Shown: in pieces, positions 7,010-12,723 of the stretch
Numbering within the stretch: the first letter of the stretch is position 1
Layout: each line of letters begins with the position of its first letter
NCBI GenBank assembly: GCA_049977145.1
Contig: JBMFGW010000109.1
Location: forward strand, 1-12,723
Direction of reading: 5' to 3'
DNA length: 12,723 nucleotides
DNA from: JAMDCX01 sp049977145
GTDB taxonomy: Bacteria > Planctomycetota > Phycisphaerae > WQYP01
The notes under the pieces: generated by a model
The model's database searches: none
Seen by the model: only the letters and a program-made list of their open reading frames with translations
Told to the model about the DNA's origin: nothing
Made by a program: the position numbers and the translations under genes

Positions 7010-7474
7010 TTATCGCCTGGGCGGTCCACCACGACCGCGCCGAGCTTTTTGCAGGGTAATTGTTCCGGCATCCGCAACGGCGCCGATTGCCACCGCTACG
7101 GGCTTTCTAATGTGACCAACCCCGACACCGCGATCAAAGGCCCCGACGCGATACTTACCAACTGGGGCATTGTTGACGGTAAAAGTACCGTCATCGGCGG
7201 TTTTGGTAACGCCAAACACGTTTTTGTGCCAGATGGTTTGTCCGGGCTGCGGGCGTTGCGGACGACCATGGCGATGCCCGGCGGAACCGGGGATCCGCAT
7301 CACCCGAACAATGGCGCCACTGACCGGATTGCCGCTGGAATCCACGACTTTTCCGGTCAGGGTTCCGGTAGGCCCCGTGCCGCCGGCGGGCCGCGCCTGC
7401 ACGAGTTGCGGCACGGCCAGAGCCATTGCTCCGCCCAGTAAAACCGCCAGTAAAGCTACTACCAACTTACGCAT
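7010..7474 (-). CDS. Small secreted protein with a carboxypeptidase-regulatory-like domain
   Basis: This 154-aa protein has a clear signal peptide (MRKLVVALLAVLLGGAMALA, cleavage likely near residues 20-28). One beta-sandwich domain of the carboxypeptidase regulatory-like/transthyretin-fold type follows: GTLTGKVVDSSGNPVSGAIVRV (about 38-59), then TKTADDGTFTVNNAPVGKYRVGAF (about 91-114). This is the usual G-x-V-x-D-x-x-G-x-P-x-x-G-A pattern followed by D-G-x-F and P-x-G-x-Y. The tail is very basic (KARRGRGGPPRR). The ATG at 7474 is chosen because AGGAG lies just upstream; a start at 7525 would put 17 extra residues before the signal peptide. Such domains usually act as structural or binding modules on larger surface proteins, so a single-domain secreted protein gives no firm function. 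Confidence 0.85.
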   Translation of the reverse strand: MRKLVVALLAVLLGGAMALAVPQLVQARPAGGTGPTGTLTGKVVDSSGNPVSGAIVRVMRIPGSAGHRHGRPQRPQPGQTIWHKNVFGVTKTADDGTFTVNNAPVGKYRVGAFDRGVGVGHIRKPVAVAIGAVADAGTITLQKARRGRGGPPRR

Positions 7475-7514
7475 AAAAAACTCCTGAAATTCTTGGAAAA
7501 CGCATTGTACGGGC

Positions 7515-7531
7515 CATCGGAACATCCGATG
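7515..7531. promoter_or_regulatory. Perfect 7-3-7 dyad upstream of the secreted protein gene
   Basis: CATCGGA-ACA-TCCGATG is a perfect inverted repeat 41-57 bp before the start codon at 7474 and about 20 bp before its ribosome binding site. It may be an operator or a leader hairpin. No strong promoter hexamers are obvious around it; a weak pair (TTTAAC then TACGGT, 17 bp apart) lies just upstream on the minus strand. Confidence 0.4.
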
Positions 7532-7606
7532 ACATACCGTAGCGATTTCCTACAGTCAGTTAAACGCGGCAGGATGCACAAAGTTACAGGTGTCCGGAAT
7601 TTAATG

Positions 7607-7659
7607 CTACAGCGCGCCATTGGCCGGGAGCGCGATTGCCCGGAAATGTCGCGCTGTAG
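7607..7659. repeat. Nested inverted repeat after the 605-aa protein gene
   Basis: A perfect 10-bp outer stem, CTACAGCGCG (7607-7616) and CGCGCTGTAG (7650-7659), encloses an inner CCGGG (7624-7628) / CCCGG (7639-7643) stem. It begins two bases beyond the stop codon of the 605-aa protein gene (7662). There is no T-run on either side, so it is not a classical intrinsic terminator. It may stabilise the mRNA 3' end or be a REP-like element. Confidence 0.75.
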
Positions 7660-7661
7660 TG

Positions 7662-9479
7662 TTAACGTGATGTGGCAGGCGGGGAGGACATCTTGCGAGC
7701 GGAAGTCTGACCGGCGAGGGCGGCGGAAAATAATCCGAGATAATGGCTGGGACATTGCGCGGTAAAAATACCCGCCAGAGGAAACGCGCTGATGCTTCGT
7801 TTATGCCAGCCGGCGTGATCAAACCAGCCCACCGATCCGGACGGTTCAATGCTGGCCGCCAGATCGGTTAAGGGCGGAGCAAGTTGCTTGAGCGACACCG
7901 GCAGTTGTATACCCGCCAAAGCCAGAAGCCTCGACAGATCTTGCGTAAGCAGCTGATATCCGGCGGTAAGGAGTTTTGGGGAGTTACTGAAACTAATGGT
8001 TGTCGGTGATCGCGGATTGCCCAGTTCGGCCATGACACGCTGGAAAACGGGATTATCAATAAGCGATGTTTTCGCGGAATTCTGCTTAATAGCCGCGCGC
8101 ATGGTCTGGAGGTTCAACGTGATGAAAAAATTGTTGTTGTCAATGGCGTAATACAGCTTGGCCGCCGCGGTACCCACTTCATTAATGGTCACATTGCCCA
8201 TTTGTACGGAATTGAGCGTAAGTTTAGTACCCGTTGCCCCATGTTGCTTGACCATGGCGTTGCCGCCCATCGCCGCCACGGGCATCAGCACCGCCAGTGC
8301 CTGCATAAGGCGATTCGGATGCCGCAGGCGATTAAGCACCACATAGCCATTGAATATCGGTTTGCCGGGTGCGGGCAATTCATACATCAGCCACCGTGTC
8401 CCCATTGAACGAATCAAGTCCTGCCGCAGGTCCACGCCGGTCATCTCATTGACGGTCTGTAAAGCCTCATTAACCTGCCGCCCCTGGCGGTCGGCTTTGG
8501 CGGCAGCCAGAACAGCATCGGCAACCGCAGTTAAATTGAGATGAAAAACGGCGGCACTAAGAGCCTTGGCGGGAACCAGTTTTAACAGCAACATAGCGCG
8601 GCCACGGTGTGCCAGCCCATGCGCATAGGCCAGAAAACTATCCTGCCGCCATTGGCCATCGACAATCCCGCCAGTCATGGCGCAGGTGCGATAGGCCACG
8701 GATGGCGGTTGCGGGTTCAGACGGGTAAGGAATTTTCCCACCAGGGCATTGCCTTTGGCATAAGAGGCCAGTACTCTTTCATCGCCAAGCGCGGTTGAAC
8801 AATTGATATAAACCGCTCCGACCGGACGCTTAACGCCTTGGGCCATGGTTTTCTGAAACCGGGAATCAAAAGCCAGTAACTTACCTTGCCCCCGCAACGC
8901 CGTGAACATAGTCGCAGTGGGATTGATAAAATCGTAAACCCATGGCCCAACCGCACCGACCGTTGCAAATCCTGGCGCCGCAGTTGGGGGCGGGCCGACC
9001 TGCGGTTGCAGGTTTTTTAATTCCGCAATGATCTTGTTGCGATTCTTACCGGCCTTCAGGATTAAACCCACCGCGAGTTTATTTGGCGACGCTTTGGATA
9101 TTGGCAAAGCGTACAGTGCAAATGGGTGGTTGAAAAACAACATGGCGATTTGACCGGCATGTCGGGCGTTTTGAATTGTGAGACGGTTGCCCCGCGCGTA
9201 TGCGGCAATGATAGCCGGCGCATCCTGCGTGAAAAAATCCGCAATGTGGCTATGGGGAAGAACTAACGCAAGGCGTGATGATTTATAGCCCGGCCAGTTT
9301 TGTGTCGGGCCGGCCCATCCCGCATAAAACGCGACACCGGCCGGAACATGCCGCGTCCCTGCCGAGATAACCGCCGTATTGGCCGCTGGCGCTGCTGCGG
9401 CCACTGTCGTCAAACTGACGCCACAGGTCAAGGCCAGCGTGCAGCATCCCAGCACTCTCCAATAATGTTGATTGGTCAT
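7662..9479 (-). CDS. Exported conserved-hypothetical protein (DUF3352-like in style), 605 aa
   Basis: I do not recognise a characterised function. The protein has a signal peptide (hydrophobic from about residue 8, Ala-rich cleavage region near 27-33), then HVPAGVAFYAGWAGP (44-58) and a long region without catalytic motifs. Its tail is GSVGWFDHAGWHKRSISAFPLAG. The layout of an early YAGWAG-type strand, periodic LLL/VA-rich helices and a terminal GW..GWH..S..P block resembles large secreted proteins that are frequent in planctomycetes and similar in style to DUF3352. This is recollection, not a search. The ATG at 9479 gives the signal peptide directly, although the ribosome binding site is weak. 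The gene starts 47 bp after the TlpA-type gene on the same strand, so the two are probably co-transcribed. Confidence 0.75.
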   Translation of the reverse strand: MTNQHYWRVLGCCTLALTCGVSLTTVAAAAPAANTAVISAGTRHVPAGVAFYAGWAGPTQNWPGYKSSRLALVLPHSHIADFFTQDAPAIIAAYARGNRLTIQNARHAGQIAMLFFNHPFALYALPISKASPNKLAVGLILKAGKNRNKIIAELKNLQPQVGPPPTAAPGFATVGAVGPWVYDFINPTATMFTALRGQGKLLAFDSRFQKTMAQGVKRPVGAVYINCSTALGDERVLASYAKGNALVGKFLTRLNPQPPSVAYRTCAMTGGIVDGQWRQDSFLAYAHGLAHRGRAMLLLKLVPAKALSAAVFHLNLTAVADAVLAAAKADRQGRQVNEALQTVNEMTGVDLRQDLIRSMGTRWLMYELPAPGKPIFNGYVVLNRLRHPNRLMQALAVLMPVAAMGGNAMVKQHGATGTKLTLNSVQMGNVTINEVGTAAAKLYYAIDNNNFFITLNLQTMRAAIKQNSAKTSLIDNPVFQRVMAELGNPRSPTTISFSNSPKLLTAGYQLLTQDLSRLLALAGIQLPVSLKQLAPPLTDLAASIEPSGSVGWFDHAGWHKRSISAFPLAGIFTAQCPSHYLGLFSAALAGQTSARKMSSPPATSR

Positions 9480-9526
9480 AATTGTTCAGTTCCACAGCAC
9501 TGTCGGCATTTCCGCATCGGCGAAAC

Positions 9527-10714
9527 CTATTTTAACAGTGGTTTAATATCCGCTGTTAATTTATCGGCCAGGCTGGGCGAATAGCCTACAATGATGTGGC
9601 GCAAAACCCCTTGCCGGTCAATGACGAATTGCGTCGGAATTCCGCTGATGCCAAAGTTCGCGGCCATGGGACTCCAACCCGGATGTTTGGCGTCAAATAA
9701 CTGGGTCCAAGACATCTGCGGATGGCTTTTGAGAAAACCCTTCAGCGCGGCAACGCTGTTATCATTGGAAATACTTACAATTTCCAGCCCTTTAGAATGA
9801 TATTTCTGATAAAGGCCCTCCACATGCGGCAAACTGGCGCGGCAGGGGCCGCACCAGGTGGCCCAGAAATCAACCAGCACCACCTTCCCCTTCCAACCGG
9901 CGCTGCTGAAAGGCTTTCCGTCCACTTGCGTGCCCGTGATGATCAGGGGTTTATTTTTCAGCGAATGGAGTTTATCGTTCAGCTTTTTCTGGGCGTCTTG
10001 CTGCTGCTGGAGTTCTAACGCATAAGGGCCTTTCAATTCCGTGGTGACGATCATTTTAATTCGCGCCGCAATAGCGGGAGAAACCGGTCCGGACCGCATA
10101 AATCCGAGCAACACCGCGGTGAGGTCGTCATTAGTCGGATCAGCTTTCACCAGAGACTGAATCTGATTCAAAATTTTGGTCTGCGCCGCGGCGTTCGTTC
10201 CACCACGGTGCCAGTGAACTTCAAGTTCGGCCAGCCTGGCCGCAAACGCCACCTTGATATTTTTACTTTTTTGGCCGGTGGTAATGGCCGCAGCGGCGTT
10301 TTTATCCCCCAGCAGTTGCATCAAAGCCAGTTCATGATATTTCACATCGCGGAGCATACCCGCCATTTGCGGATAGCGCTTCATAAATACATCAAACTTA
10401 TCAATGATCGTTTGCATCAGCGGCAGAATCTTCGGGGCCAGCTTTTGCCGCAACGTCGGGTTGTTAATAACGTCCCCCAAATCGTGATTTCCCAGAACGG
10501 CTTGCAATTGCAGACTTTGGGAGCGCATGGCCTCCTGCAGATTCTGCATCGCCCGCTTCAAATCCGCACCGGCAGGCGTCTGGACCGGACTGGTTGCCTG
10601 GCCCGCAGCGCGGTCCAATCGGGTCATATTGGCGAAAGTTAAAAACAAGCCTCCGGCCACCATCGCCGCCGCCAGACGCATCAACCACTTTTTTGTCTTT
10701 TGCGAAAACACCAC
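9527..10714 (-). CDS. Membrane-anchored TlpA-type thioredoxin with N-terminal helical domain
   Basis: This 395-aa protein has an N-terminal signal or anchor (about 9-29), a helical, Gln-rich middle domain (about 48-250) of unknown role, and a C-terminal TlpA/ResA-like thioredoxin fold (about 255-395). The active site is WCGPC (Trp287, Cys288, Cys291) in the context VVLVDFWATWCGPCRASLP, and the cis-proline is in SGIPTQFVID (Pro360). It should carry out thiol-disulfide exchange on the outer face of the cytoplasmic membrane, for example in reducing substrates during cytochrome c or envelope protein maturation. The start is one of two consecutive GTG codons (10714 or 10711); GAGGAG lies five or eight bases upstream. 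It is the first gene of a probable pair with the 605-aa exported protein. Confidence 0.9.
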   Translation of the reverse strand: MVFSQKTKKWLMRLAAAMVAGGLFLTFANMTRLDRAAGQATSPVQTPAGADLKRAMQNLQEAMRSQSLQLQAVLGNHDLGDVINNPTLRQKLAPKILPLMQTIIDKFDVFMKRYPQMAGMLRDVKYHELALMQLLGDKNAAAAITTGQKSKNIKVAFAARLAELEVHWHRGGTNAAAQTKILNQIQSLVKADPTNDDLTAVLLGFMRSGPVSPAIAARIKMIVTTELKGPYALELQQQQDAQKKLNDKLHSLKNKPLIITGTQVDGKPFSSAGWKGKVVLVDFWATWCGPCRASLPHVEGLYQKYHSKGLEIVSISNDNSVAALKGFLKSHPQMSWTQLFDAKHPGWSPMAANFGISGIPTQFVIDRQGVLRHIIVGYSPSLADKLTADIKPLLK

Positions 10715-10790
10715 AAAAACTCCTCTATTACCGCTGCGATGGCATGTCCGGAAACCCCGGAATAATGCACAACCCCACCCATTTTATCCC

Positions 10791-10819
10791 AGACTAAACG
10801 CCATAACCTGACAAGTCAA
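10791..10819 (-). promoter_or_regulatory. Weak candidate promoter of the TlpA-type gene
   Basis: Minus-strand TTGACT (10819-10814) is followed after 17 bp by TAGTCT (10796-10791). The -35 is good and the -10 is poor. An alternative -10, TAAAAT, lies slightly downstream (10786-10781) but lacks a good -35. Some promoter is expected here because the gene follows a 206-bp gap. Confidence 0.35.
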
Positions 10820-10837
10820 CAAACCCACAAGGTAACC

Positions 10838-10890
10838 GCGCACCGCGGTACCGCTGCCTTACGGTCGCGGCTCGGTCTGCCGCCGTGCGC
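10838..10890. repeat. REP-like dyad element between NRAMP and TlpA-type genes
   Basis: GCGCACCGCGG (10838-10848) pairs with CCGCCGTGCGC (10880-10890) over 11 positions with one mismatch. The enclosed sequence contains ACCGCTGCCTTACGGTCGCG, a GC-rich block I associate with repeated intergenic elements in planctomycetes. The left arm shares ACCGCGGT with the palindromic part of the tandem repeat at 1-186. It lies about 30 bp after the NRAMP stop and has no T-run, so it is more like a REP element than an intrinsic terminator. Confidence 0.55.
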
Positions 10891-10920
10891 ACAGTGGCTG
10901 CAACGGCGAAGCTTAAATGT

Positions 10921-12261
10921 TTATTTCCACAATCCGGCTATACCGGCGTATACACCCACCACAGTGGTCAAGATCACCACCCCACCCACCACCCAGGCGT
11001 AAAGGCCTTTAAGCCGCCATGGGTCGGGCAACGCCTTGCGGGCCAGCATAAAAAGAAATCCCAGCACAATCGGCAGCAATAAAGCATTCATCACTTCCAC
11101 CCCCACCGTCAGGCGGATCAGATTCATTCCGGATAAAACTATTCCCGCTCCCAGCAGCAGGCAGGCCAGATACACACCATAAAACCATGGTGCTTCAAAA
11201 GGATGATTCGCCAGCGATCTTTTATAACCAGTCACTTCTCCCAATCCCCATGCCGCGGTTAGAGACACCACGATGGTCGCCACCCAGGCCGCTCCCAACA
11301 TGCCTAATGCGAATACCGCCCGTCCCCAGAAACTTCCCAATATCGGCGTTAGCGCGGTGGCTATTTGCTGCACCGTGTTTAGTGACGCATCCGGCTTAGT
11401 TTTGCCAATTGTCGCCGCAGTCAGTACCAGCACCGACGCCATAATAATCTGCGTTACCAGCGCCCCCAGCATCGTATCGAGGCGGGCAGGCTTGATATGG
11501 CTTATATTCAATCCTTTGTCCACCACTGCCGACTGCTGGTAAAAAACCATCCATGGCATAATCACCGCGCCTACATTACCGGCTATCAGAAAGAGGTAAT
11601 CGGCGCTATGAACAGGTTGGTGGGCGATGGCGGCAAGCATGGCCGTGGGCGAAGGATGCGAAACCACAGCCATGGCCACAAAAGCCAGTTCGAACAGGCC
11701 AATAAGCATGGCCACAATTTCAACTTGCCGATAACTTCCGGTTCCCACCACCACGACCATGAAGACAATCGTCAGACCTATACTGGCCCAGGGAGCAACT
11801 CCAAAAAGTCGCCCAACGCCTTCAATACCCGCAAATTCAGTTAATAAGGCGCCGATACAGGATACCATTAACGTGGAAATGGATAACCACGCCCAGGCTT
11901 TGCCGAAGGTTGCGGAAATCAGTTCGCCATGCCCTTTCTGCGTGACCAGGCCAAGCCGTACGGTTAATTCCTGCACAATATACAGAATTGGAATCAATAA
12001 CACTTGCAGCATCAGCAGGCGGTAACCAAATTGCGCTCCGCTTTGCGCGGCGGTGATGACGCTGCCGGCATCGGTATCAGCCAACATCACCACCAGCCCC
12101 GGCCCCGCCACCAATAAAAGCATTTTCCAAACCGGCAACCCGGGCGATCTTTTTACTGATGCCGACAAAGCGTCAGCAGTATACCCCTTGTGGTCGGTGA
12201 TAACCGCGGGTGGCAAGGAAGCGATATTATTGTCCTGCTTTGCGGGCATGCCGAGCATCAT
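10921..12261 (-). CDS. NRAMP (SLC11) family divalent metal transporter, non-canonical binding site
   Basis: This 446-aa polytopic protein has about eleven hydrophobic helices and the NRAMP order of motifs, so it should import a divalent cation (Mn, Fe or possibly Mg) across the cytoplasmic membrane with protons. TM1 reads GPGLVVMLADTDAGS, so the family DPGN metal motif is D64-A-G-S67: Asp is kept and the Asn is Ser. TM3 keeps the Glu of AEF (Glu142), but the Asp three residues before it is Leu. TM6 reads AVIMPWMVFYQQS, so Ala232 and the metal-binding Met235 are kept, while the two His of the usual MPHxxxxH pattern are Trp237 and Gln242. The hydrophilic N-terminal extension (about 42 residues) is longer than usual. 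ATG codons at 12261, 12258 and 12249 are all possible starts and none has a strong ribosome binding site. The gene is alone behind its own promoter. Confidence 0.9.
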   Translation of the reverse strand: MMLGMPAKQDNNIASLPPAVITDHKGYTADALSASVKRSPGLPVWKMLLLVAGPGLVVMLADTDAGSVITAAQSGAQFGYRLLMLQVLLIPILYIVQELTVRLGLVTQKGHGELISATFGKAWAWLSISTLMVSCIGALLTEFAGIEGVGRLFGVAPWASIGLTIVFMVVVVGTGSYRQVEIVAMLIGLFELAFVAMAVVSHPSPTAMLAAIAHQPVHSADYLFLIAGNVGAVIMPWMVFYQQSAVVDKGLNISHIKPARLDTMLGALVTQIIMASVLVLTAATIGKTKPDASLNTVQQIATALTPILGSFWGRAVFALGMLGAAWVATIVVSLTAAWGLGEVTGYKRSLANHPFEAPWFYGVYLACLLLGAGIVLSGMNLIRLTVGVEVMNALLLPIVLGFLFMLARKALPDPWRLKGLYAWVVGGVVILTTVVGVYAGIAGLWK

Positions 12262-12305
12262 ATCAGAAACATCCCAAACCTACGCGCGCCATGCCCTGAA
12301 CATTA

Positions 12306-12338
12306 CGTCAACCGCACCAAAGTTGTTGGTGGATGACG
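12306..12338 (-). promoter_or_regulatory. Leader hairpin of the NRAMP transcript
   Basis: In the predicted leader (about 95 nt) the inner stem CACCAA/TTGGTG (5-base loop) is stacked on an outer stem CGTCA/TGACG across a small internal loop, giving 11 pairs in 33 nt. It lies 45-77 nt before the start codon at 12261. I do not recognise it as a known riboswitch such as the Mn-sensing yybP-ykoY or the Mg-sensing M-box type. Confidence 0.45.
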
Positions 12339-12360
12339 CCTTCGGCAATTTTCAAGAAAA

Positions 12361-12389
12361 ATAATACCCGTATTGAGATTGAGTGTCAA
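12361..12389 (-). promoter_or_regulatory. Near-consensus sigma70 promoter of the NRAMP gene
   Basis: Minus strand: perfect TTGACA (12389-12384), exactly 17 bp, then TATTAT (12366-12361), one mismatch from consensus. It lies about 100 bp upstream of the NRAMP start codon. This is the strongest promoter in the window. A direct repeat (ATTGAGATTGAG on the plus strand, 12372-12383) sits in the spacer and could be a repressor contact. Confidence 0.8.
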
Positions 12390-12471
12390 CTTGCTTCCGG
12401 CGCTTTGACCGAAAGCAGTACGCCCCTAATGGCACTAAGTTAAGCCGAAAGCGCATTTGCCATCGCGACTT

Positions 12472-12530
12472 ATGCTATGGTCTTGGCAGCCCCCAAACCT
12501 GATTGTCCGTCGATTCTGCCCCAATAGCAT
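12472..12530. repeat. Long interrupted hairpin in the right-edge region
   Basis: ATGCTAT (12472-12478) pairs perfectly with ATAGCAT (12524-12530). Inside it GGCAG (12485-12489) pairs with CTGCC (12516-12520), leaving a 26-base loop and an asymmetric internal loop. The two stems in register suggest a real RNA or DNA secondary structure. It ends 54 bp before the small ORF start at 12585. Confidence 0.55.
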
Positions 12531-12584
12531 GGCCCCGCACACGACCGAAGGCCGGTGTAGGCAATCGCGCCGGAGGCTAAACCT

Positions 12585-12620
12585 ATGAAAAAAATGGGAA
12601 TACGAGTTAACTTAGCCTAA
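12585..12620 (+). CDS. Possible 11-aa leader-type ORF
   Basis: A GGAGG sequence (12572-12576) stands eight bases before an ATG that opens a reading frame of only 11 codons (MKKMGIRVNLA, stop TAA at 12618). The ribosome binding site is as good as any in the window, but so short a product is unlikely to be a functional protein. It may be a leader peptide for a gene beyond the right edge, or the truncated start of a decayed gene. Its codons overlap the TTAGCCTAA core described among the findings. Confidence 0.3.
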   Translation: MKKMGIRVNLA

Positions 12621-12723
12621 CTTCCCCCTGTCATGAGCAAAAAGCTTTGATTTACGGCCTTTCCGGCGTAATGCACTTGCTACATTCAACCCGGTGCCCA
12701 AGCCGGCGGCTGGGTAAAGAGTT

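Larger units (their letters stand above)
12390..12723. other. Non-coding right edge, possible mobile-element remnant
   Basis: I find no gene of normal size in these 334 bp. The region contains a TAATGGCACTAAGTTAAG motif (12427-12444) that resembles insertion-sequence ends, and an imperfect inverted partner around 12605-12623 (sharing CTAAGTTAA / TTAACTTAG). Between them is a 59-bp hairpin and a small ORF. The last 100 bp (12624-12723) show only short open frames. The element may be a non-autonomous insertion, an IS end whose transposase lies outside the window, or a structured leader for a gene beyond the edge. Confidence 0.45.

Noticed and set aside
6947..7441. A plus-strand 164-aa frame with an AAGGAG upstream
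   Set aside because: The AAGGAG is too far from the ATG, the frame is antisense to a gene with a clear signal peptide and fold motif, and the product has no recognisable domain.
12262..12360. A yybP-ykoY (Mn) or M-box (Mg) riboswitch in the NRAMP leader
   Set aside because: The leader is only about 95 nt and I see none of the conserved sequence blocks of these classes, just a simple stacked hairpin.
12585..12723. The 5' end of a normal protein gene running off the right edge
   Set aside because: The frame opened by the ATG stops after 11 codons and further stops follow in the same frame; I found no frame that stays open to the edge with a plausible start.

Overview
The window looks like chromosomal DNA of a Gram-negative-type bacterium, most likely a planctomycete (Phycisphaerae-like). 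This is an inference. It rests on the mix of exported conserved-hypothetical proteins, a helical-domain plus TlpA-type thioredoxin, a Tat-exported sugar mutarotase, a 7-bp AAATTTG-type tandem repeat inside a gene, and GC-rich dyad repeats between genes. No rRNA, tRNA or other phylogenetic marker is present, so the placement is tentative.

Layout. Positions 1-186 hold a tandem array of 56-57 bp repeats that runs off the left edge. A plus-strand gene for a lipoprotein aldose 1-epimerase (281-1504) follows, with its own promoter, ribosome binding site and a strong intrinsic terminator (1539-1567). Everything else that codes is on the minus strand. Read in the direction of transcription, there are three sets. 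(i) A small DUF2892 membrane protein (6623-6438), an RND membrane-fusion protein (6364-5093) and a large RND permease (5096-1665) form an apparent efflux operon with an ATGA overlap between the last two genes and two candidate promoters upstream. (ii) A TlpA-type thioredoxin protein (10714-9527) and a 605-aa exported protein of unknown function (9479-7662) form a probable two-gene unit. It is followed by a small secreted carboxypeptidase-regulatory-like protein (7474-7010) with its own ribosome binding site and a terminator (6848-6883). (iii) An NRAMP-family metal transporter (12261-10921) sits behind a near-consensus sigma70 promoter (12361-12389) and a leader that can form a hairpin.

Functionally this is an envelope and transport neighbourhood: sugar processing outside the cytoplasm, tripartite-type efflux without its outer-membrane partner, periplasmic thiol-disulfide chemistry and divalent-metal uptake. 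I see no phage, CRISPR, toxin or biosynthetic system. The points most worth a second look are the substituted proton-relay residues of the RND pump, the non-canonical metal site of the NRAMP protein, the repeat-derived tail of the fusion protein, the left-edge tandem repeat, and the right-edge non-coding region (12390-12723). That last region resembles an insertion-sequence end or a small non-autonomous element and carries a tiny ORF with a good ribosome binding site.
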